A DNA stretch of 64,000 bases from Caballeronia novacaledonica (GTDB lineage Bacteria; Pseudomonadota; Gammaproteobacteria; Burkholderiales; Burkholderiaceae). This document shows positions 25,059 through 35,349 of this stretch, one piece after another. The stretch covers positions 243,155 to 307,154 of the forward strand of contig NZ_OGTP01000005.1 in the NCBI RefSeq assembly GCF_900258035.1, in the 5' to 3' direction. The notes beneath the pieces were generated by a model. It did no database searches. It saw nothing but the letters and a program-made list of their open reading frames with translations, and was not told where the DNA came from. Numbering within the stretch: the stretch's first letter is position 1; every line of letters begins with the position of its first letter. The translations under genes were made by a program, and so were the position numbers.

Positions 25059-26510
25059 ATGGGCAACACCACAGACCTGAAACGCTACGAATTGCTGATC
25101 GACGGCGAATTCGTTCCCCCGAGCGGGGGCGAATACTCGACGAACCTCGATCCCGCCACGGAAAACCCCATCTCCCGCGTGGCGCAAGGAACGTCCGCCG
25201 ACGTCGACCGCGCCGTGCAAGCCGCGCGCGCCGCGCTCAAGCCGTGGAACGCGATCCGCGCCGCCGAGCGCGGCCGGATCCTGATGAAGCTCGCCGAGTT
25301 GCTGCGCGAAAATCAGGAAGAACTCGCGGCGCTCGAAAGTCTTGACGCGGGCAAGCCGATCGCGGGTGTGCAGCGCCAGGACGTACCGGCCGCCATCGAT
25401 ACCCTCGCGTACTACGCCGGCTGGTGCGACAAGATCAACGGCCAGGTCGTGCCCGCGCGCCCCGACGCACTGACGTACACGATGCGCCAGCCCGTCGGTG
25501 TCGTCGCGGCGATCGTGCCGTGGAATTTCCCGCTGATGATCGGCATGTGGAAAATCGCGCCCGCGCTGGCGTGCGGCTGCACGCTGATCGTGAAACCCGC
25601 CGAAATCACGCCGCTCTCCGCGCTGATGGTCGGACGGCTCGCGCTGGAAGCAGGCGTGCCGCCGGGCGTGCTCAATATCGTGACCGGCAAGGGTTCGGTC
25701 GTCGGCGACGCGCTCGTCGCGCATCCGGGCGTCGACAAGGTGACGTTCACCGGCTCGCCATCGGTCGGGCGCGGCATCCTGCAGGGCGCGGCCGGCAATT
25801 TCAAGCGCGTCACGCTGGAACTCGGCGGCAAGTCCGCCAACGTGATTTTCGCGGACGCCAATCTCGATGGCGCCGTGCGCGCGGCCGCCTCGGGCATCTT
25901 CTTCAACGCCGGCCAAGTCTGCTCGGCGGGCTCGCGGATTCTCGCCCAGCGCGCCGTATACGACGAAGTCGTCGAGCGCCTCGCGCAACGCGCACGGACG
26001 ATCAAGCTCGGCGATCCGTCGCAGCGCGAAACCAACATGGGCCCGCTCATCTCCGCCAAGCAGATGAAGAGCGTGCTGGACTACGTGGACATCGGCAAGG
26101 AAGAAGGCGCGTCGCTCGTGACGGGCGGCAGGCGCTCAGGCGAGCGCGGTTATTTCGTCGAGCCGACGGTGTTCGCGAATGTCGAACACGAAATGCGTAT
26201 TTCGCAGGAGGAAATCTTCGGACCGGTCGCGAGCGTCATTCCCTTCGACGACGAAGCCGACGCGCTGCGCATCGCCAACGGCACCGCATACAGTCTCGCC
26301 GCCGGTGTGTGGAGCGCGGATATCGGCCGGGTGCATCGCATGGCTGCCGAGCTCAAGGCGGGCACGGTCTGGGTGAATACCTACGGCTTCACCGATGTGC
26401 GCCTGCCGTGGGGCGGCGCGGGCGATTCCGGCTTCGGCCGCGAACATGGCGACGTCGCCATCGAGAATTTCACCGAGCCGAAGTCGGTTTGGGTCGCACT
26501 GACGCCCTGA
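25059..26510 (+). CDS. NAD(P)-dependent aldehyde dehydrogenase
   Basis: 483 residues, the standard ALDH length. Catalytic residues are visible: Asn156 (PWNFP), Lys179 (VKPAE), Glu254 (LELGGKSA) and Cys288 (GQVCSAG). It oxidises an aldehyde to the acid with NAD(P); the substrate cannot be read from the sequence, though it looks like the betaine-/4-hydroxymuconate-semialdehyde type. It stands alone in front of a bidirectional-looking hairpin. Proximity to the oxalate/glyoxylate locus suggests a glycolaldehyde- or semialdehyde-type substrate, but this is weak. Confidence 0.88.
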   Translation: MGNTTDLKRYELLIDGEFVPPSGGEYSTNLDPATENPISRVAQGTSADVDRAVQAARAALKPWNAIRAAERGRILMKLAELLRENQEELAALESLDAGKPIAGVQRQDVPAAIDTLAYYAGWCDKINGQVVPARPDALTYTMRQPVGVVAAIVPWNFPLMIGMWKIAPALACGCTLIVKPAEITPLSALMVGRLALEAGVPPGVLNIVTGKGSVVGDALVAHPGVDKVTFTGSPSVGRGILQGAAGNFKRVTLELGGKSANVIFADANLDGAVRAAASGIFFNAGQVCSAGSRILAQRAVYDEVVERLAQRARTIKLGDPSQRETNMGPLISAKQMKSVLDYVDIGKEEGASLVTGGRRSGERGYFVEPTVFANVEHEMRISQEEIFGPVASVIPFDDEADALRIANGTAYSLAAGVWSADIGRVHRMAAELKAGTVWVNTYGFTDVRLPWGGAGDSGFGREHGDVAIENFTEPKSVWVALTP

Positions 26511-26563
26511 ATTTGACGCCGCCGCGGGCAACCGCGGCGAACATGCGCAAACGCAAACCATGC

Positions 26564-26594
26564 AAAAGGGCGGTCCGGGATTCCCGGACCGCCC
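26564..26594 (-). terminator. Strong terminator hairpin between convergent genes
   Basis: A perfect 12-bp stem (26568-26579 with 26583-26594) and a 3-base loop. Read on the reverse strand it is followed by TTTT (26564-26567), so it ends transcription of the 26615-26953 gene and likely also stops the aldehyde dehydrogenase transcript. Confidence 0.85.
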
Positions 26595-26614
26595 ATATCA
26601 ATAGTGAATAGTCT

Positions 26615-26953
26615 TCAGACGCGCGCCGTTTCCTGGTTGCGCGCCCGCCAAAGCCGCGCCCGCTGCGTGCTGTCTTCGTACTGAACCGTGTTCTGGCGGC
26701 ACGCTTCGACGGTCGAATTCTTCCGCTCGACAATCGCCTGGCAGAGAAACTCCGCGCTGTACGCTTTCAACAGATGCGGCGAATGCGTCTCGATGTACTG
26801 GGCGATCTTCCCGTAATCGCTGTCCGCCGATGCCAGCGCGCGATAAGTCTGCGCATCCCAACGGAACATCAGGTCGAGTTCTTCGAAAGCGGTATTGAAT
26901 GCGCAGACTTGCGCGTGAACTTCGCGGTCATCGCTGTGCGTGGCGTGGATCAT
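26615..26953 (-). CDS. Hypothetical protein, 112 aa
   Basis: Start ATG 26953 (MIHATHSDDREVHAQ) is preceded by AGGAGACGATC; the upstream ATG at 27010 lacks a ribosome site. The protein is soluble and helical with ELDLMFRWDAQTYRALASAD and a basic C-terminus (QRARLWRARNQETARV). No family recognised. It lies downstream of the LysR gene on the same strand with about 100 bp between, and ends at a strong terminator, so it is expressed from its own promoter or with the LysR gene. Confidence 0.6.
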   Translation of the reverse strand: MIHATHSDDREVHAQVCAFNTAFEELDLMFRWDAQTYRALASADSDYGKIAQYIETHSPHLLKAYSAEFLCQAIVERKNSTVEACRQNTVQYEDSTQRARLWRARNQETARV

Positions 26954-27052
26954 GATCGTCTCCTGAATGGCCGTGTGGGGCATGAATTCAGGATAGGAAA
27001 CACCATCCATATACGATAGTTAAAGTTTTTTCGCTTATCTATCCAGAAAGCA

Positions 27053-28000
27053 TTATGAGTTGGGTTTGCCGGTCTTTGCGACGATGTGCGTGATCGCTTC
27101 GATCTGCGCGGCGCCTTCTTCGACGAGAAACTCCTTGAACGCGAGCGCCACCGGCGGCAGGCGCTTGTTGTTCCGATGCACGACGAACCAGTTGAGCATC
27201 ACGGGAAAACCCTCGATATCGAGCACCGCCAGTTTGCCGACCTGCAGCTCCATGCTGATCGTATGCGCGGACAGAAAGCTCAGGCCCATGCCGGCGATCA
27301 CCGCCTGCTTGATCGTCTCCGTGCTGGTGATTTCCATCGCGACATTCAGGTTGGAGAGCCGGCCGGCGAAGCCTTCCTCCATCGAATTCCAGGTATCCGA
27401 GCCGCGCTCGCGGACGATGAACGGCTCGTCGGCCAGCGCTTCGAGCGGCAAGTTCCTGCGTCCGACGAGCGGATGATCCGGCGGCGCGACGATCACATAC
27501 GGATGGGGCGCGAACGAGACGTTGATCGTGTCCATGTCGCGCGGCGGACGCACCATCACGGCGAGGTCGGTGAGATTGTCGGAAAGCTGATGCAGCAGTT
27601 CTTCGCGATTATGCACCGCAAGATTCAGCCTGACATCGGTATTACGCTGCGTGAATGCCGCAAGCAGTCGCGGAAAGAAGTAATCGCCGGCGCTGATCAC
27701 CGCGACGTTGAGCGTTCCGCCCGATATGCCCTTGAGCCGCGCCATCGCGTCGTCGGCTTCGCGGAACTGCTCCAGAATCGCACGGCTGTAATGGAGCATT
27801 TCATTTCCGGCCGGCGTAAGGTAAATTTTCTTGCCCAACTGTTCGAAGAGCGGCAAGCCGGCGTGTTCCTCCAGTTGCTTCACCTGCGTCGAAACGGCGG
27901 GCTGCGTGAGATAGAGTTCCTCTGCGGCGCGGGAAAAACTCAGTCGGCGGGCAACGGTTTCGAAGATTTTCAACTGACGCAAGGTGGCGTTGCGAAGCAC
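27053..28000 (-). CDS. LysR-family regulator, CbbR-like
   Basis: 315 residues. The N-terminal winged helix (TLRQLKIFETVARRLSFSRA then AAEELYLTQPAVSTQVKQLE) and the C-terminal ligand domain (GTLNVAVISAGDYFFPRLLA) resemble CbbR-type regulators. Ligand unknown. No CO2-fixation genes are near; neighbours are an unknown gene downstream and, 470 bp upstream and divergent, the OxlT-type transporter gene. The motif CGATAG(T/C)TAA occurs both upstream of its start (28021-28030) and downstream, before the 26953 gene (27014-27023), which could be its own sites. Confidence 0.85.
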   Translation of the reverse strand: MLRNATLRQLKIFETVARRLSFSRAAEELYLTQPAVSTQVKQLEEHAGLPLFEQLGKKIYLTPAGNEMLHYSRAILEQFREADDAMARLKGISGGTLNVAVISAGDYFFPRLLAAFTQRNTDVRLNLAVHNREELLHQLSDNLTDLAVMVRPPRDMDTINVSFAPHPYVIVAPPDHPLVGRRNLPLEALADEPFIVRERGSDTWNSMEEGFAGRLSNLNVAMEITSTETIKQAVIAGMGLSFLSAHTISMELQVGKLAVLDIEGFPVMLNWFVVHRNNKRLPPVALAFKEFLVEEGAAQIEAITHIVAKTGKPNS

Positions 28001-28469
28001 GGCAGTCCTTCATCCATTAACGATAGCTAATTTATACAATAATTTTTTCTAACTTTCCTTAATCGTTTTTCTCCCCCACGATGCTTTCACGCCCTCATAG
28101 TTGTAAGGCGGACAGTCGCGGTTAGCACGAACGGCCATGCTTTACCCCGGGCATTGCCGAGTGTTTTCCGCCCGGTATCACGAGCACGACACAGTACAAA
28201 AACGAAGCCTGCAAAGGCCCGCATCAACCATCCGGACTCTATTGGGAATCGCTTGAAATGATTCGTCGATCGCCTGACGCGGATGTTTGCCCGAGGTGCG
28301 AATCGATCGCCCAATTCAGCATGCGCAACACGCGCGACCGGCGGCCTCACGCCCACGCCGCCTGGACCGAGCACTTCCCCTGACCGACCGCTCGCCGCCG
28401 ACGCACCGCGCCGGCTTCTCGCAGCACATCAAGCGCCGCACGAGCGCATAAAACATAACGGAGACAGAC
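28001..28469. other. Divergent intergenic region between LysR and OxlT genes
   Basis: About 470 bases without a supported gene. The first 70 bases next to the LysR start are very AT-rich and carry CGATAGCTAA (28021-28030). No copy of the TGTATATCAGA element is found here, so the transporter may answer to the LysR protein rather than the GntR regulator. Confidence 0.5.
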
Positions 28470-29798
28470 ATGGCAAGCGCAGACACGGTTGTGTCCGGGC
28501 AATCGCACGGGCGTCATCACAACAGATGGTTCCAGCTAGTGATCGGCATCCTATGCATGGGGCTGGTCGCAAACCTGCAATACGCATGGACCCTTTTCGT
28601 CGTTCCGATGGATGCGAAACATCATTGGGGCCAGGCGGCGATTCAGACAGCCTTCACCATTTTCATCGTCACTGAAACCTGGCTCGTGCCCGTCGAGGGC
28701 TGGCTCGTCGATAAGTTCGGGCCACGGCCGGTGGTCATCGGCGGCTCGATCTGCGCGGCGCTCGGCTGGATCATCGACGCACACGCGACGAGTCTCATCC
28801 ATCTCTATATCGCGGCAGTGGTCGCGGGCATCGGCGCGGGCTGCGTGTACGGCACGTGCGTCGGCACGGCGCTCAAGTGGTTTCCGGACAAGCGCGGTCT
28901 CGCGGCGGGCCTGACGGCAGCCGGTTTCGGCGCGGGCGCGGCTGTCACCGTGATTCCGATCTCCAACATGATTCAGGCTTCGGGCTACGAGCACGCGTTC
29001 ATGTTCTTCGGCATTCTGCAGGGCGTGTGCATCTTCGTGCTCGCGCTGATGCTCGTGCGGCCGAATCCGCCGAAGGGCATCGTGCCGGCCAAGCGCATCG
29101 TGTCGACGAAAGTCGACTACACGACCGGACAAATGGTGCGCTCGCCGCTCTTCTGGGTGCTGTATCTGATGTTCGTGTTCGTCGCGGCGGGCGGCGTGAT
29201 CGCGACCGCGCAGTTCGGGCCGATCGCGAAGGAGTACGGCTTCGCGAAGATGCCGGTGAACCTGCTGGGCGTGACGCTGCCGCTGCTCGCGATGACGCTG
29301 TCCATCGATAACCTCTGCAACGGCTTCACGCGTCCGCTGTGCGGCTTCATTTCGGACAAGATCGGCCGCGAAAACACGATGTTCATCATCTTCCTGGGCG
29401 AAGGCATCGCGCTGCTCGGGCTGATGGAGTTCGGCCACGATCCGTATCTCTTCATGCTGTTCGCGGCGATGACGTTCCTCTGCTGGGGCGAAATCTTCTC
29501 GATCTTCCCCGCGACCTGCGCCGATACCTTCGGCAGCAAGTACGCCGCCGCCAACGCGGGCACGCTCTACACGGCGAAGGGCACGGCGTCGATGCTGGTG
29601 CCGCTCGCATCGGTGCTCGCGTCGATCGGCTCGTGGAACGCGGTGTTCATCACGGCGGCGGTGACGTCGATCGCGGCGGGGCTGTGCGCCAAATTCGTCC
29701 TCGCGCCGATGCGCAAGCGCTGGATCGAAAACACGGTCGAGGAAGCATCGAGCGAATCGTCGATCAACGCCCCATTGCGGACCGGCTCGATTCAATGA
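28470..29798 (+). CDS. oxlT: Oxalate/formate-antiporter-family MFS transporter
   Basis: 442 residues with 12 predicted membrane helices, ATG 28470 after CGGAGACAGAC. The sequence LCMGLVANLQYAWTLFVVPM near residue 30 and YGTCVGTALKWFPDKRGLAA near 130 are typical of the OxlT group. OxlT exchanges oxalate for formate across the inner membrane; related members move other dicarboxylates. It is coupled by a 4-base overlap to the next LysR gene and lies in the same region as frc, which supports oxalate as substrate. Confidence 0.82.
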   Translation: MASADTVVSGQSHGRHHNRWFQLVIGILCMGLVANLQYAWTLFVVPMDAKHHWGQAAIQTAFTIFIVTETWLVPVEGWLVDKFGPRPVVIGGSICAALGWIIDAHATSLIHLYIAAVVAGIGAGCVYGTCVGTALKWFPDKRGLAAGLTAAGFGAGAAVTVIPISNMIQASGYEHAFMFFGILQGVCIFVLALMLVRPNPPKGIVPAKRIVSTKVDYTTGQMVRSPLFWVLYLMFVFVAAGGVIATAQFGPIAKEYGFAKMPVNLLGVTLPLLAMTLSIDNLCNGFTRPLCGFISDKIGRENTMFIIFLGEGIALLGLMEFGHDPYLFMLFAAMTFLCWGEIFSIFPATCADTFGSKYAAANAGTLYTAKGTASMLVPLASVLASIGSWNAVFITAAVTSIAAGLCAKFVLAPMRKRWIENTVEEASSESSINAPLRTGSIQ

Positions 29799-30730
29799 AA
29801 GACGACGCGCGATCGTTGAGCGTCTCGCTGCATCAACTGAGATTGTTCGTGACGCTCGCGCGGCATCGTAGCTTCACGCGCGCGGGCGATGAATTCGGCA
29901 TCACGCAATCGGCGGTCAGCCGCAGCATCCGCGAACTCGAAGACGAAGTCGCGCTGCGGCTCTTCGATCGCACCACGCGCCAAGTTGCTCTCACCGACAC
30001 CGGGCGCAGGCTGCTCGCGCGGATCGCACCGCTCGTGGAGGAACTGGAAGCGACGCTGCGGCCGCGTGTGCAGGAGGGCGGCGAGCCGGGCGTCGTGAAT
30101 CTCGCGAGCAGTTGCGGTCTCACGGCGAGCGTTTTGCCCGCCATGCTCGCATCGTGTCGCGCGCGCCTCGCGGATATCACGATCGTGATGATGGATCGGC
30201 CGCAAAACGCCGTGCTGCAACTCGTGCGTTCGGGCGAGGCGGAACTGGGCGTCGTGATTGCGCCGGACAATCTCGACGAACTGGCCGCCGAACCGCTTTT
30301 CGCCGATGGCCTCGCGGCGGTCGTCGGCGCGTCGCACCGGCTGAGCGAGGCGGCGCGCATCGACTGGCAGCAGTTGCGCGGCACGCCGCTGCTCCTTCTC
30401 GACGACGACACCGGCAGCCTCGGCGCCATCGAAGCCGCGCTCGCGCTGCACGGCGTCACCGGCGCGGTTCGCCAGAAACTCACGCAATCGGCGGCGGTCG
30501 CGCGCATGGCCGAAGCGGGCTTAGGCGTCGGAATTCTGCCGATGCACGCACGCGCCGCCTGCGATGGCCCGCACGCGCGCTTCATCCCGCTCGCGCCCGA
30601 CGTATCGCGCACGATCATGCTCGTGCGGCGCAAAAGCCGCGCATTGCGCGCGAGCGCGGCGAGTGTGTGGTCGCACATCGTCGCGTCCTCGTCGCATACT
30701 CTGATCTCGGGTCAGGCCGTCGACGCCTGA
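29795..30730 (+). CDS. LysR-family transcriptional regulator
   Basis: 311 residues. ATG 29795 overlaps the transporter stop (ATGA), so the two are translationally coupled; the open frame extends much further upstream but that part is a shadow of the transporter. The N-terminal helix-turn-helix (LHQLRLFVTLARHRSFTRAG, GITQSAVSRSIRELEDEV) and a C-terminal type 2 periplasmic-binding-like sensor domain are clear. A regulator encoded in the same transcript as an exchanger may sense the transported acid. Ligand unknown. Confidence 0.85.
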   Translation: MKDDARSLSVSLHQLRLFVTLARHRSFTRAGDEFGITQSAVSRSIRELEDEVALRLFDRTTRQVALTDTGRRLLARIAPLVEELEATLRPRVQEGGEPGVVNLASSCGLTASVLPAMLASCRARLADITIVMMDRPQNAVLQLVRSGEAELGVVIAPDNLDELAAEPLFADGLAAVVGASHRLSEAARIDWQQLRGTPLLLLDDDTGSLGAIEAALALHGVTGAVRQKLTQSAAVARMAEAGLGVGILPMHARAACDGPHARFIPLAPDVSRTIMLVRRKSRALRASAASVWSHIVASSSHTLISGQAVDA

Positions 30731-30817
30731 TCGTCCCGTTTTTTCCACGCTCGTTCGAACCCGCGGCGCGCCTTCGCGCATGCGGGTTTCCGCTCGTTCG
30801 CGAATGTACGATTCGCC

Positions 30818-30846
30818 TTGTTCTTGGCTGATACGGAATGTAGTAT
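30818..30846 (+). promoter_or_regulatory. Predicted sigma-70 promoter of the panE-like gene
   Basis: TTGTTC at 30818-30823, 17-base spacer, TAGTAT at 30841-30846. The -10 hexamer overlaps the operator-like element at 30845-30859. The start codon is at 30893. Confidence 0.6.
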
Positions 30847-30859
30847 CTTGTATATCAGA
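30845..30859 (+). promoter_or_regulatory. Operator-like element 1 (probable GntR site)
   Basis: ATCTTGTATATCAGA. Its exact reverse complement occurs at 31933-31947 and near copies at 35178-35192 and 35371-35385. It is an imperfect palindrome (CT-N2-TATA-N2-AG), as expected for GntR/FCD dimers. It overlaps the -10 box of the panE-like gene. Confidence 0.7.
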
Positions 30860-30892
30860 AGGCTACAAGGCTACAACCTCAGGAGACGAACC

Positions 30893-31906
30893 ATGAAAAT
30901 CTGCGTGTACGGCGCCGGCGCGATCGGCGGTTATATGGGTGCGCAATTGGCGCGCGCCGGAGCGGACGTCAGTTTCGTCGCGCGCGGGCCGCATCTCGCG
31001 GCCATGCAGGCGAACGGCGTCAAGCTGCGGATCGATGGCGAGGAGCACACCGTCAAGGTGCGCTGCACCAATAATCCCGCCGAACTCGGCCCGCAGGACT
31101 ACGTGATCATCGCGCTCAAGGCGCATTCGATTCCCGGCGTCGTCGATCTGATTCCGCCGCTGCTCGGACCGGAAACGGCGATCGTCACGGCCGTCAACGG
31201 ACTGCCTTACTGGTACTTCTACAAGCACGGCGGCGAGCTCGAAGGCACGAAGCTGCAGAGCGTCGATCCCGGTGGCCGGCAATGGGACGTGTTCGGGCCG
31301 CAACGCGCGATCGGCTGCGTGCTGCTGCCGGCGGCGGAGATCGCGGAGCCGGGCGTTATCGAGCATCACTACGGCAAGAAGTTTCCGATCGGCGAGCCGA
31401 GCGGCGAAATCACGCCGCGTCTCCAGGCGCTGCACGACCTGATGGCCAAGGCGGACATGGAAGCGCCGATGCGCGACAACATTCGCGACGAAATCTGGCT
31501 GAAGCTGTGGGGCAACCTGTGCTTCAACCCGATCAGCGCGCTGACCGGCGCGACACTCGACGTGCTGACGAGCGATCCCGGCACGCGCGCGCTCTCGAAG
31601 GCGATGATGCTGGAGGCGAAGGCCATCGGCGACAAGATCGGCGTGAACTTCCGCGTGGACGTGGAGCGGCGCATCAACGGCGCGGGCGCGGTCGGCGCGC
31701 ACAAGACGTCGATGCTGATGGACTGCGAGGCCGGACGCCCGATGGAAATCGATCCGCTGATGACCGTCGTACAGGAAATCGGCCGACTGGTGCACGTTGA
31801 CACGCCGATGCTCGATGCCGTCCTCGCACTGATCAAGCTGCGCGAGGGCGTGAACCAGGGCACGGCGAAGCCGCTGCCGCTCCCGCAATCCCAAAAAGCC
31901 GCCTAA
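30893..31906 (+). CDS. Ketopantoate-reductase-family protein (possible oxalyl-CoA reductase)
   Basis: 337 residues from ATG 30893 with AGGAGA at 30881-30886. The N-terminal Rossmann motif GAGAIGGYMG (residues 7-16) binds NADP(H); NLCFNPISALTGAT is the conserved C-domain segment of the PanE/ApbA family. In Methylobacterium extorquens a PanE paralogue (PanE2) was identified as oxalyl-CoA reductase giving glyoxylate. Sharing an operator with frc and sucCD makes the same role attractive here. Ordinary ketopantoate reduction remains possible; active-site sequence alone cannot decide. Confidence 0.75.
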   Translation: MKICVYGAGAIGGYMGAQLARAGADVSFVARGPHLAAMQANGVKLRIDGEEHTVKVRCTNNPAELGPQDYVIIALKAHSIPGVVDLIPPLLGPETAIVTAVNGLPYWYFYKHGGELEGTKLQSVDPGGRQWDVFGPQRAIGCVLLPAAEIAEPGVIEHHYGKKFPIGEPSGEITPRLQALHDLMAKADMEAPMRDNIRDEIWLKLWGNLCFNPISALTGATLDVLTSDPGTRALSKAMMLEAKAIGDKIGVNFRVDVERRINGAGAVGAHKTSMLMDCEAGRPMEIDPLMTVVQEIGRLVHVDTPMLDAVLALIKLREGVNQGTAKPLPLPQSQKAA

Positions 31907-31932
31907 ACTGCACGAAGGCACCAGCGTTTGTT

Positions 31933-31947
31933 TCTGATATACAAGAT
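31933..31947 (-). promoter_or_regulatory. Operator-like element 2 (probable GntR site)
   Basis: TCTGATATACAAGAT, the exact reverse complement of element 1. It lies just upstream of a predicted promoter (TTGCGC 31958-31963, 17-base spacer, TATACT 31981-31986) that would serve the small ORF and the GntR gene, consistent with autoregulation. Confidence 0.65.
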
Positions 31948-31957
31948 GCAAAATATG

Positions 31958-31986
31958 TTGCGCGCTGTTGCGATGCAGCATATACT
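31958..31986 (+). promoter_or_regulatory. Predicted sigma-70 promoter upstream of the GntR gene
   Basis: TTGCGC at 31958-31963 and TATACT at 31981-31986 with a 17-base spacer. It would drive the 73-codon frame at 32020 and the GntR gene at 32231. Confidence 0.55.
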
Positions 31987-32019
31987 GAGGGCTCTTGAGT
32001 GATTTGACTGGAGCCTGAG

Positions 32020-32241
32020 ATGAGCATCGCCCTGTTTGTTGTTGTCGGATTCGCGCTGGTTGCCGTGGGTGTGGGTGTTACGTTTATGATTGCGTCGTCG
32101 GTGCCGCAGAGCATGCTGCAGCGCGCACAGGATCATGGTCGCTTCGCCGGACTCGCGGCGGACGATCAGAACGGCGGTTCGGGCAAGCGTGTCGACGCTC
32201 GCCGTCCGCACTTGGGAAATCAAGCCATCAATGCCATCTGA
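32020..32241 (+). CDS. Possible small membrane protein, 73 aa
   Basis: ATG 32020 has GGAG 9 bases upstream. The first 30 residues (SIALFVVVGFALVAVGVGVT) form one membrane helix; the rest is polar and its 3' end overlaps the start of the GntR gene by 11 bases. It may be a real small protein or a leader that couples translation to the regulator. No family recognised. Confidence 0.4.
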   Translation: MSIALFVVVGFALVAVGVGVTFMIASSVPQSMLQRAQDHGRFAGLAADDQNGGSGKRVDARRPHLGNQAINAI

Positions 32242-32974
32242 TACTCAATCCGTAGACAGGCCGGAAGCTCGCCCGGACGCTCGTTCGTCGGGGCTGACGC
32301 TTTCGCTTGAGCCGATCAATGCCACGGTCTCGCTGCGCGATCAGGCATACGCGAAGCTGCGGCAGGCCATTGCCGAGGCGGACATCTACCGTTCGCGGGA
32401 AGAAATCCGTCTCGACGAGAAAGAGCTGACCGAGGCGCTCGGCGTCTCGCGCACGCCGATCCGCGAAGCCATGACGCTGCTCGAGCAGGAAGGGTTTCTG
32501 CGCACGGTGCCGCGCCGCGGCGTCTACATCTTGCGCAAGACCAAGCGCGAGATCGTGGAGATGATCCATATGTGGGCGGCGCTGGAGAGCATGGCGGCGC
32601 GGCTTGCGACGCAGCGCGCGACGGACGAGGAAATCGCCCACTTGCGCCACATGTTCGACAACTTCCGCGACTCGACGCCCGCCGAGCACATCGACGAGTA
32701 TTCGGACGCGAATATCGCGTTCCATTCGGCCATCGTGCGGTTGTCGAAGTCGGAAATCATCTTCGAGACGATCAAGAACATCTTCGTGCACGTGCGCGCC
32801 ATCCGTAAGATGACGATCTCGCAAAGCGACCGGGCGTCGCGTTCGATCGTCGATCACATGCGGATCATCGAGGCGCTGGAGAAGCGGGACACGGAACTGG
32901 TCGAGCGGCTCGTGAAGCAGCATTCGCTGGATCTGGCGGCGTTCGTCGAGGCGAATTGCGACTTTCTGGACTGA
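32231..32974 (+). CDS. GntR-family (FCD/FadR-type) transcriptional regulator
   Basis: 247 residues from ATG 32231. The winged helix with GVSRTPIREA (residues 71-80) is followed by an FCD domain whose likely metal-binding residues are visible: Asp159, His165 (NIAFHSAIV), His209 and His231. FCD regulators of this class bind small carboxylic acids or their CoA derivatives and mostly repress. The repeated 15-bp element at the panE, sucC and frc promoters and before this gene is the probable target. It ends at a strong terminator. Confidence 0.88.
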   Translation: MPSDTQSVDRPEARPDARSSGLTLSLEPINATVSLRDQAYAKLRQAIAEADIYRSREEIRLDEKELTEALGVSRTPIREAMTLLEQEGFLRTVPRRGVYILRKTKREIVEMIHMWAALESMAARLATQRATDEEIAHLRHMFDNFRDSTPAEHIDEYSDANIAFHSAIVRLSKSEIIFETIKNIFVHVRAIRKMTISQSDRASRSIVDHMRIIEALEKRDTELVERLVKQHSLDLAAFVEANCDFLD

Positions 32975-33002
32975 TGCAGGATTGAGGTCGAGGTAATAAG
33001 AA

Positions 33003-33037
33003 AGGCTGCGTGGCGTTTGCTCCGCAGCCTTTTTTTT
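33003..33037 (+). terminator. Rho-independent terminator of the GntR transcript
   Basis: AGGCTGCG at 33003-33010 pairs with CGCAGCCT at 33023-33030 around a 12-base loop, followed by seven T. Confidence 0.88.
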
Positions 33038-33050
33038 CGTCCCGATGCGG

Positions 33051-33919
<869 letters not shown>

Positions 33920-33923
<4 letters not shown>

Positions 33924-35125
33924 TGGGCGTTTCCTCCTTGGGCGACGGCGCTGACGATCTTGTCGGCGGCATCGGCGAGATTGTCGGCGGGGATGATCGT
34001 GAGGCCGGAGGTGCGCAGGATTTCGCGGCCCGCATCGACGTTCGTTCCGGCAAGACGCACGACGAGCGGCACGCGCAGGTCGATTTCGCGCGCGGCCGCG
34101 ACGACGCCTTGCGCGATCACGTCGCAACGCATGATGCCGCCGAAGATGTTGACGAGAATGCCTTGCACCTTCGGGTCGCGCAGAATCAGCTTGAACGCGG
34201 TGGCGACGCGCTCTTGCGTCGCGCCGCCGCCGACATCGAGAAAGTTCGCGGGCTCGCCGCCGTACAGCTTGATGATGTCCATGGTGGCCATCGCGAGGCC
34301 GGCGCCGTTCACCATGCAGCCGATGTTGCCGTCGAGCTTCACGTAGTTCAGACCGTGTTTCGCCGCTTCGATTTCGGCGGGATCTTCCTCGTCCTCGTCG
34401 CGCAGCGCTTCGATATCGGGATGACGATAGAGCGCGTTGTCGTCGAAATTGAGCTTGGCGTCGAGCGCCATCACGTCGCCGGAGCCGGTCACGACGAGCG
34501 GATTCACTTCGACGATCGACGCGTCGAGATCGACGAAAGCCTGATACAGCGCGGTGATGAACTTCGACGCCGCGCCGACTTGCTTGCCGCTCAAACCGAG
34601 GCCGAATGCAATCTGACGCGTGTGAAAGGGTTGCAGCCCGGTCGCCGGATCGATCGCGACCTTGAGGATCTTCTCCGGCGTGCGATGCGCCACTTCCTCG
34701 ATTTCCATGCCGCCTTCCGTCGACGCCATGATCGTGATGCGCGACGTGGCGCGATCGACGAGCATGCCGAGATACAGCTCGCGCGCGATATCGCAGCCTT
34801 CCTCGACATAGAGACGCTTCACTTCCTTGCCCGCAGGCCCGGTCTGCTTGGTCACGAGCACCGAAGCGAGCATCTTTTGCGCGTTCTCGCGCACCTCGTT
34901 CACCGATTTCACGACGCGCACGCCGCCTTTGCCGTCGGGATCGTTGGAAAAGCGCCCCGCGCCGCGGCCGCCCGCGTGAATCTGCGACTTCACGACCCAG
35001 ACCGGTCCGCCCAGCGCGCTCGCGGCGTCGGCGGCCTCCTGCGCGGAAAAGGCGACGCGGCCCTCCGGAACCGCGACGCCGTACTTTCGCAGCAGCGTCT
35101 TCGCCTGATACTCGTGGATGTTCAT
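33920..35125 (-). CDS. sucC: Succinyl-CoA ligase beta-subunit paralogue
   Basis: 401 residues, about a dozen more than typical SucC. The N-terminal ATP-grasp start [40 protein letters not shown], and the C-terminal [20 protein letters not shown] are conserved. The ribosome site AGGAGACGCA precedes ATG 35125. The promoter region carries element 3 of the shared operator. The protein could make succinyl-CoA as CoA donor for Frc, or act directly on a dicarboxylate such as malate or oxalate; sequence favours the succinate type. Confidence 0.85.
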
Positions 35126-35177
35126 TGCGTCTCCTGATGTCCTCTGATGGGAATGCGCGCGGTCAATTTGCGCTGAA

Positions 35178-35192
35178 ATACTGTATATCAGA
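35178..35192 (+). promoter_or_regulatory. Operator-like element 3 at the sucC promoter
   Basis: ATACTGTATATCAGA, 13 of 15 bases as element 1. On the reverse strand a possible promoter (TTGCTC, 18-base spacer, CAGTAT) has its -10 inside the element, so a bound repressor would block sucCD. Confidence 0.65.
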
Positions 35193-35349
35193 TTTCAGGT
35201 GGAGCAAAATGTTTGGATGATGCGCCGGGTTTCCTGCGAAGGTCTAAGGACTGGTGCGATGCAGCAATAAAAACCGCGATTGCGTTCAGGAGAAGGGATT
35301 TCAGACCATCGTGCAATGCATCAAAGGGTTTTCGCTGAGCGCAAGACTG

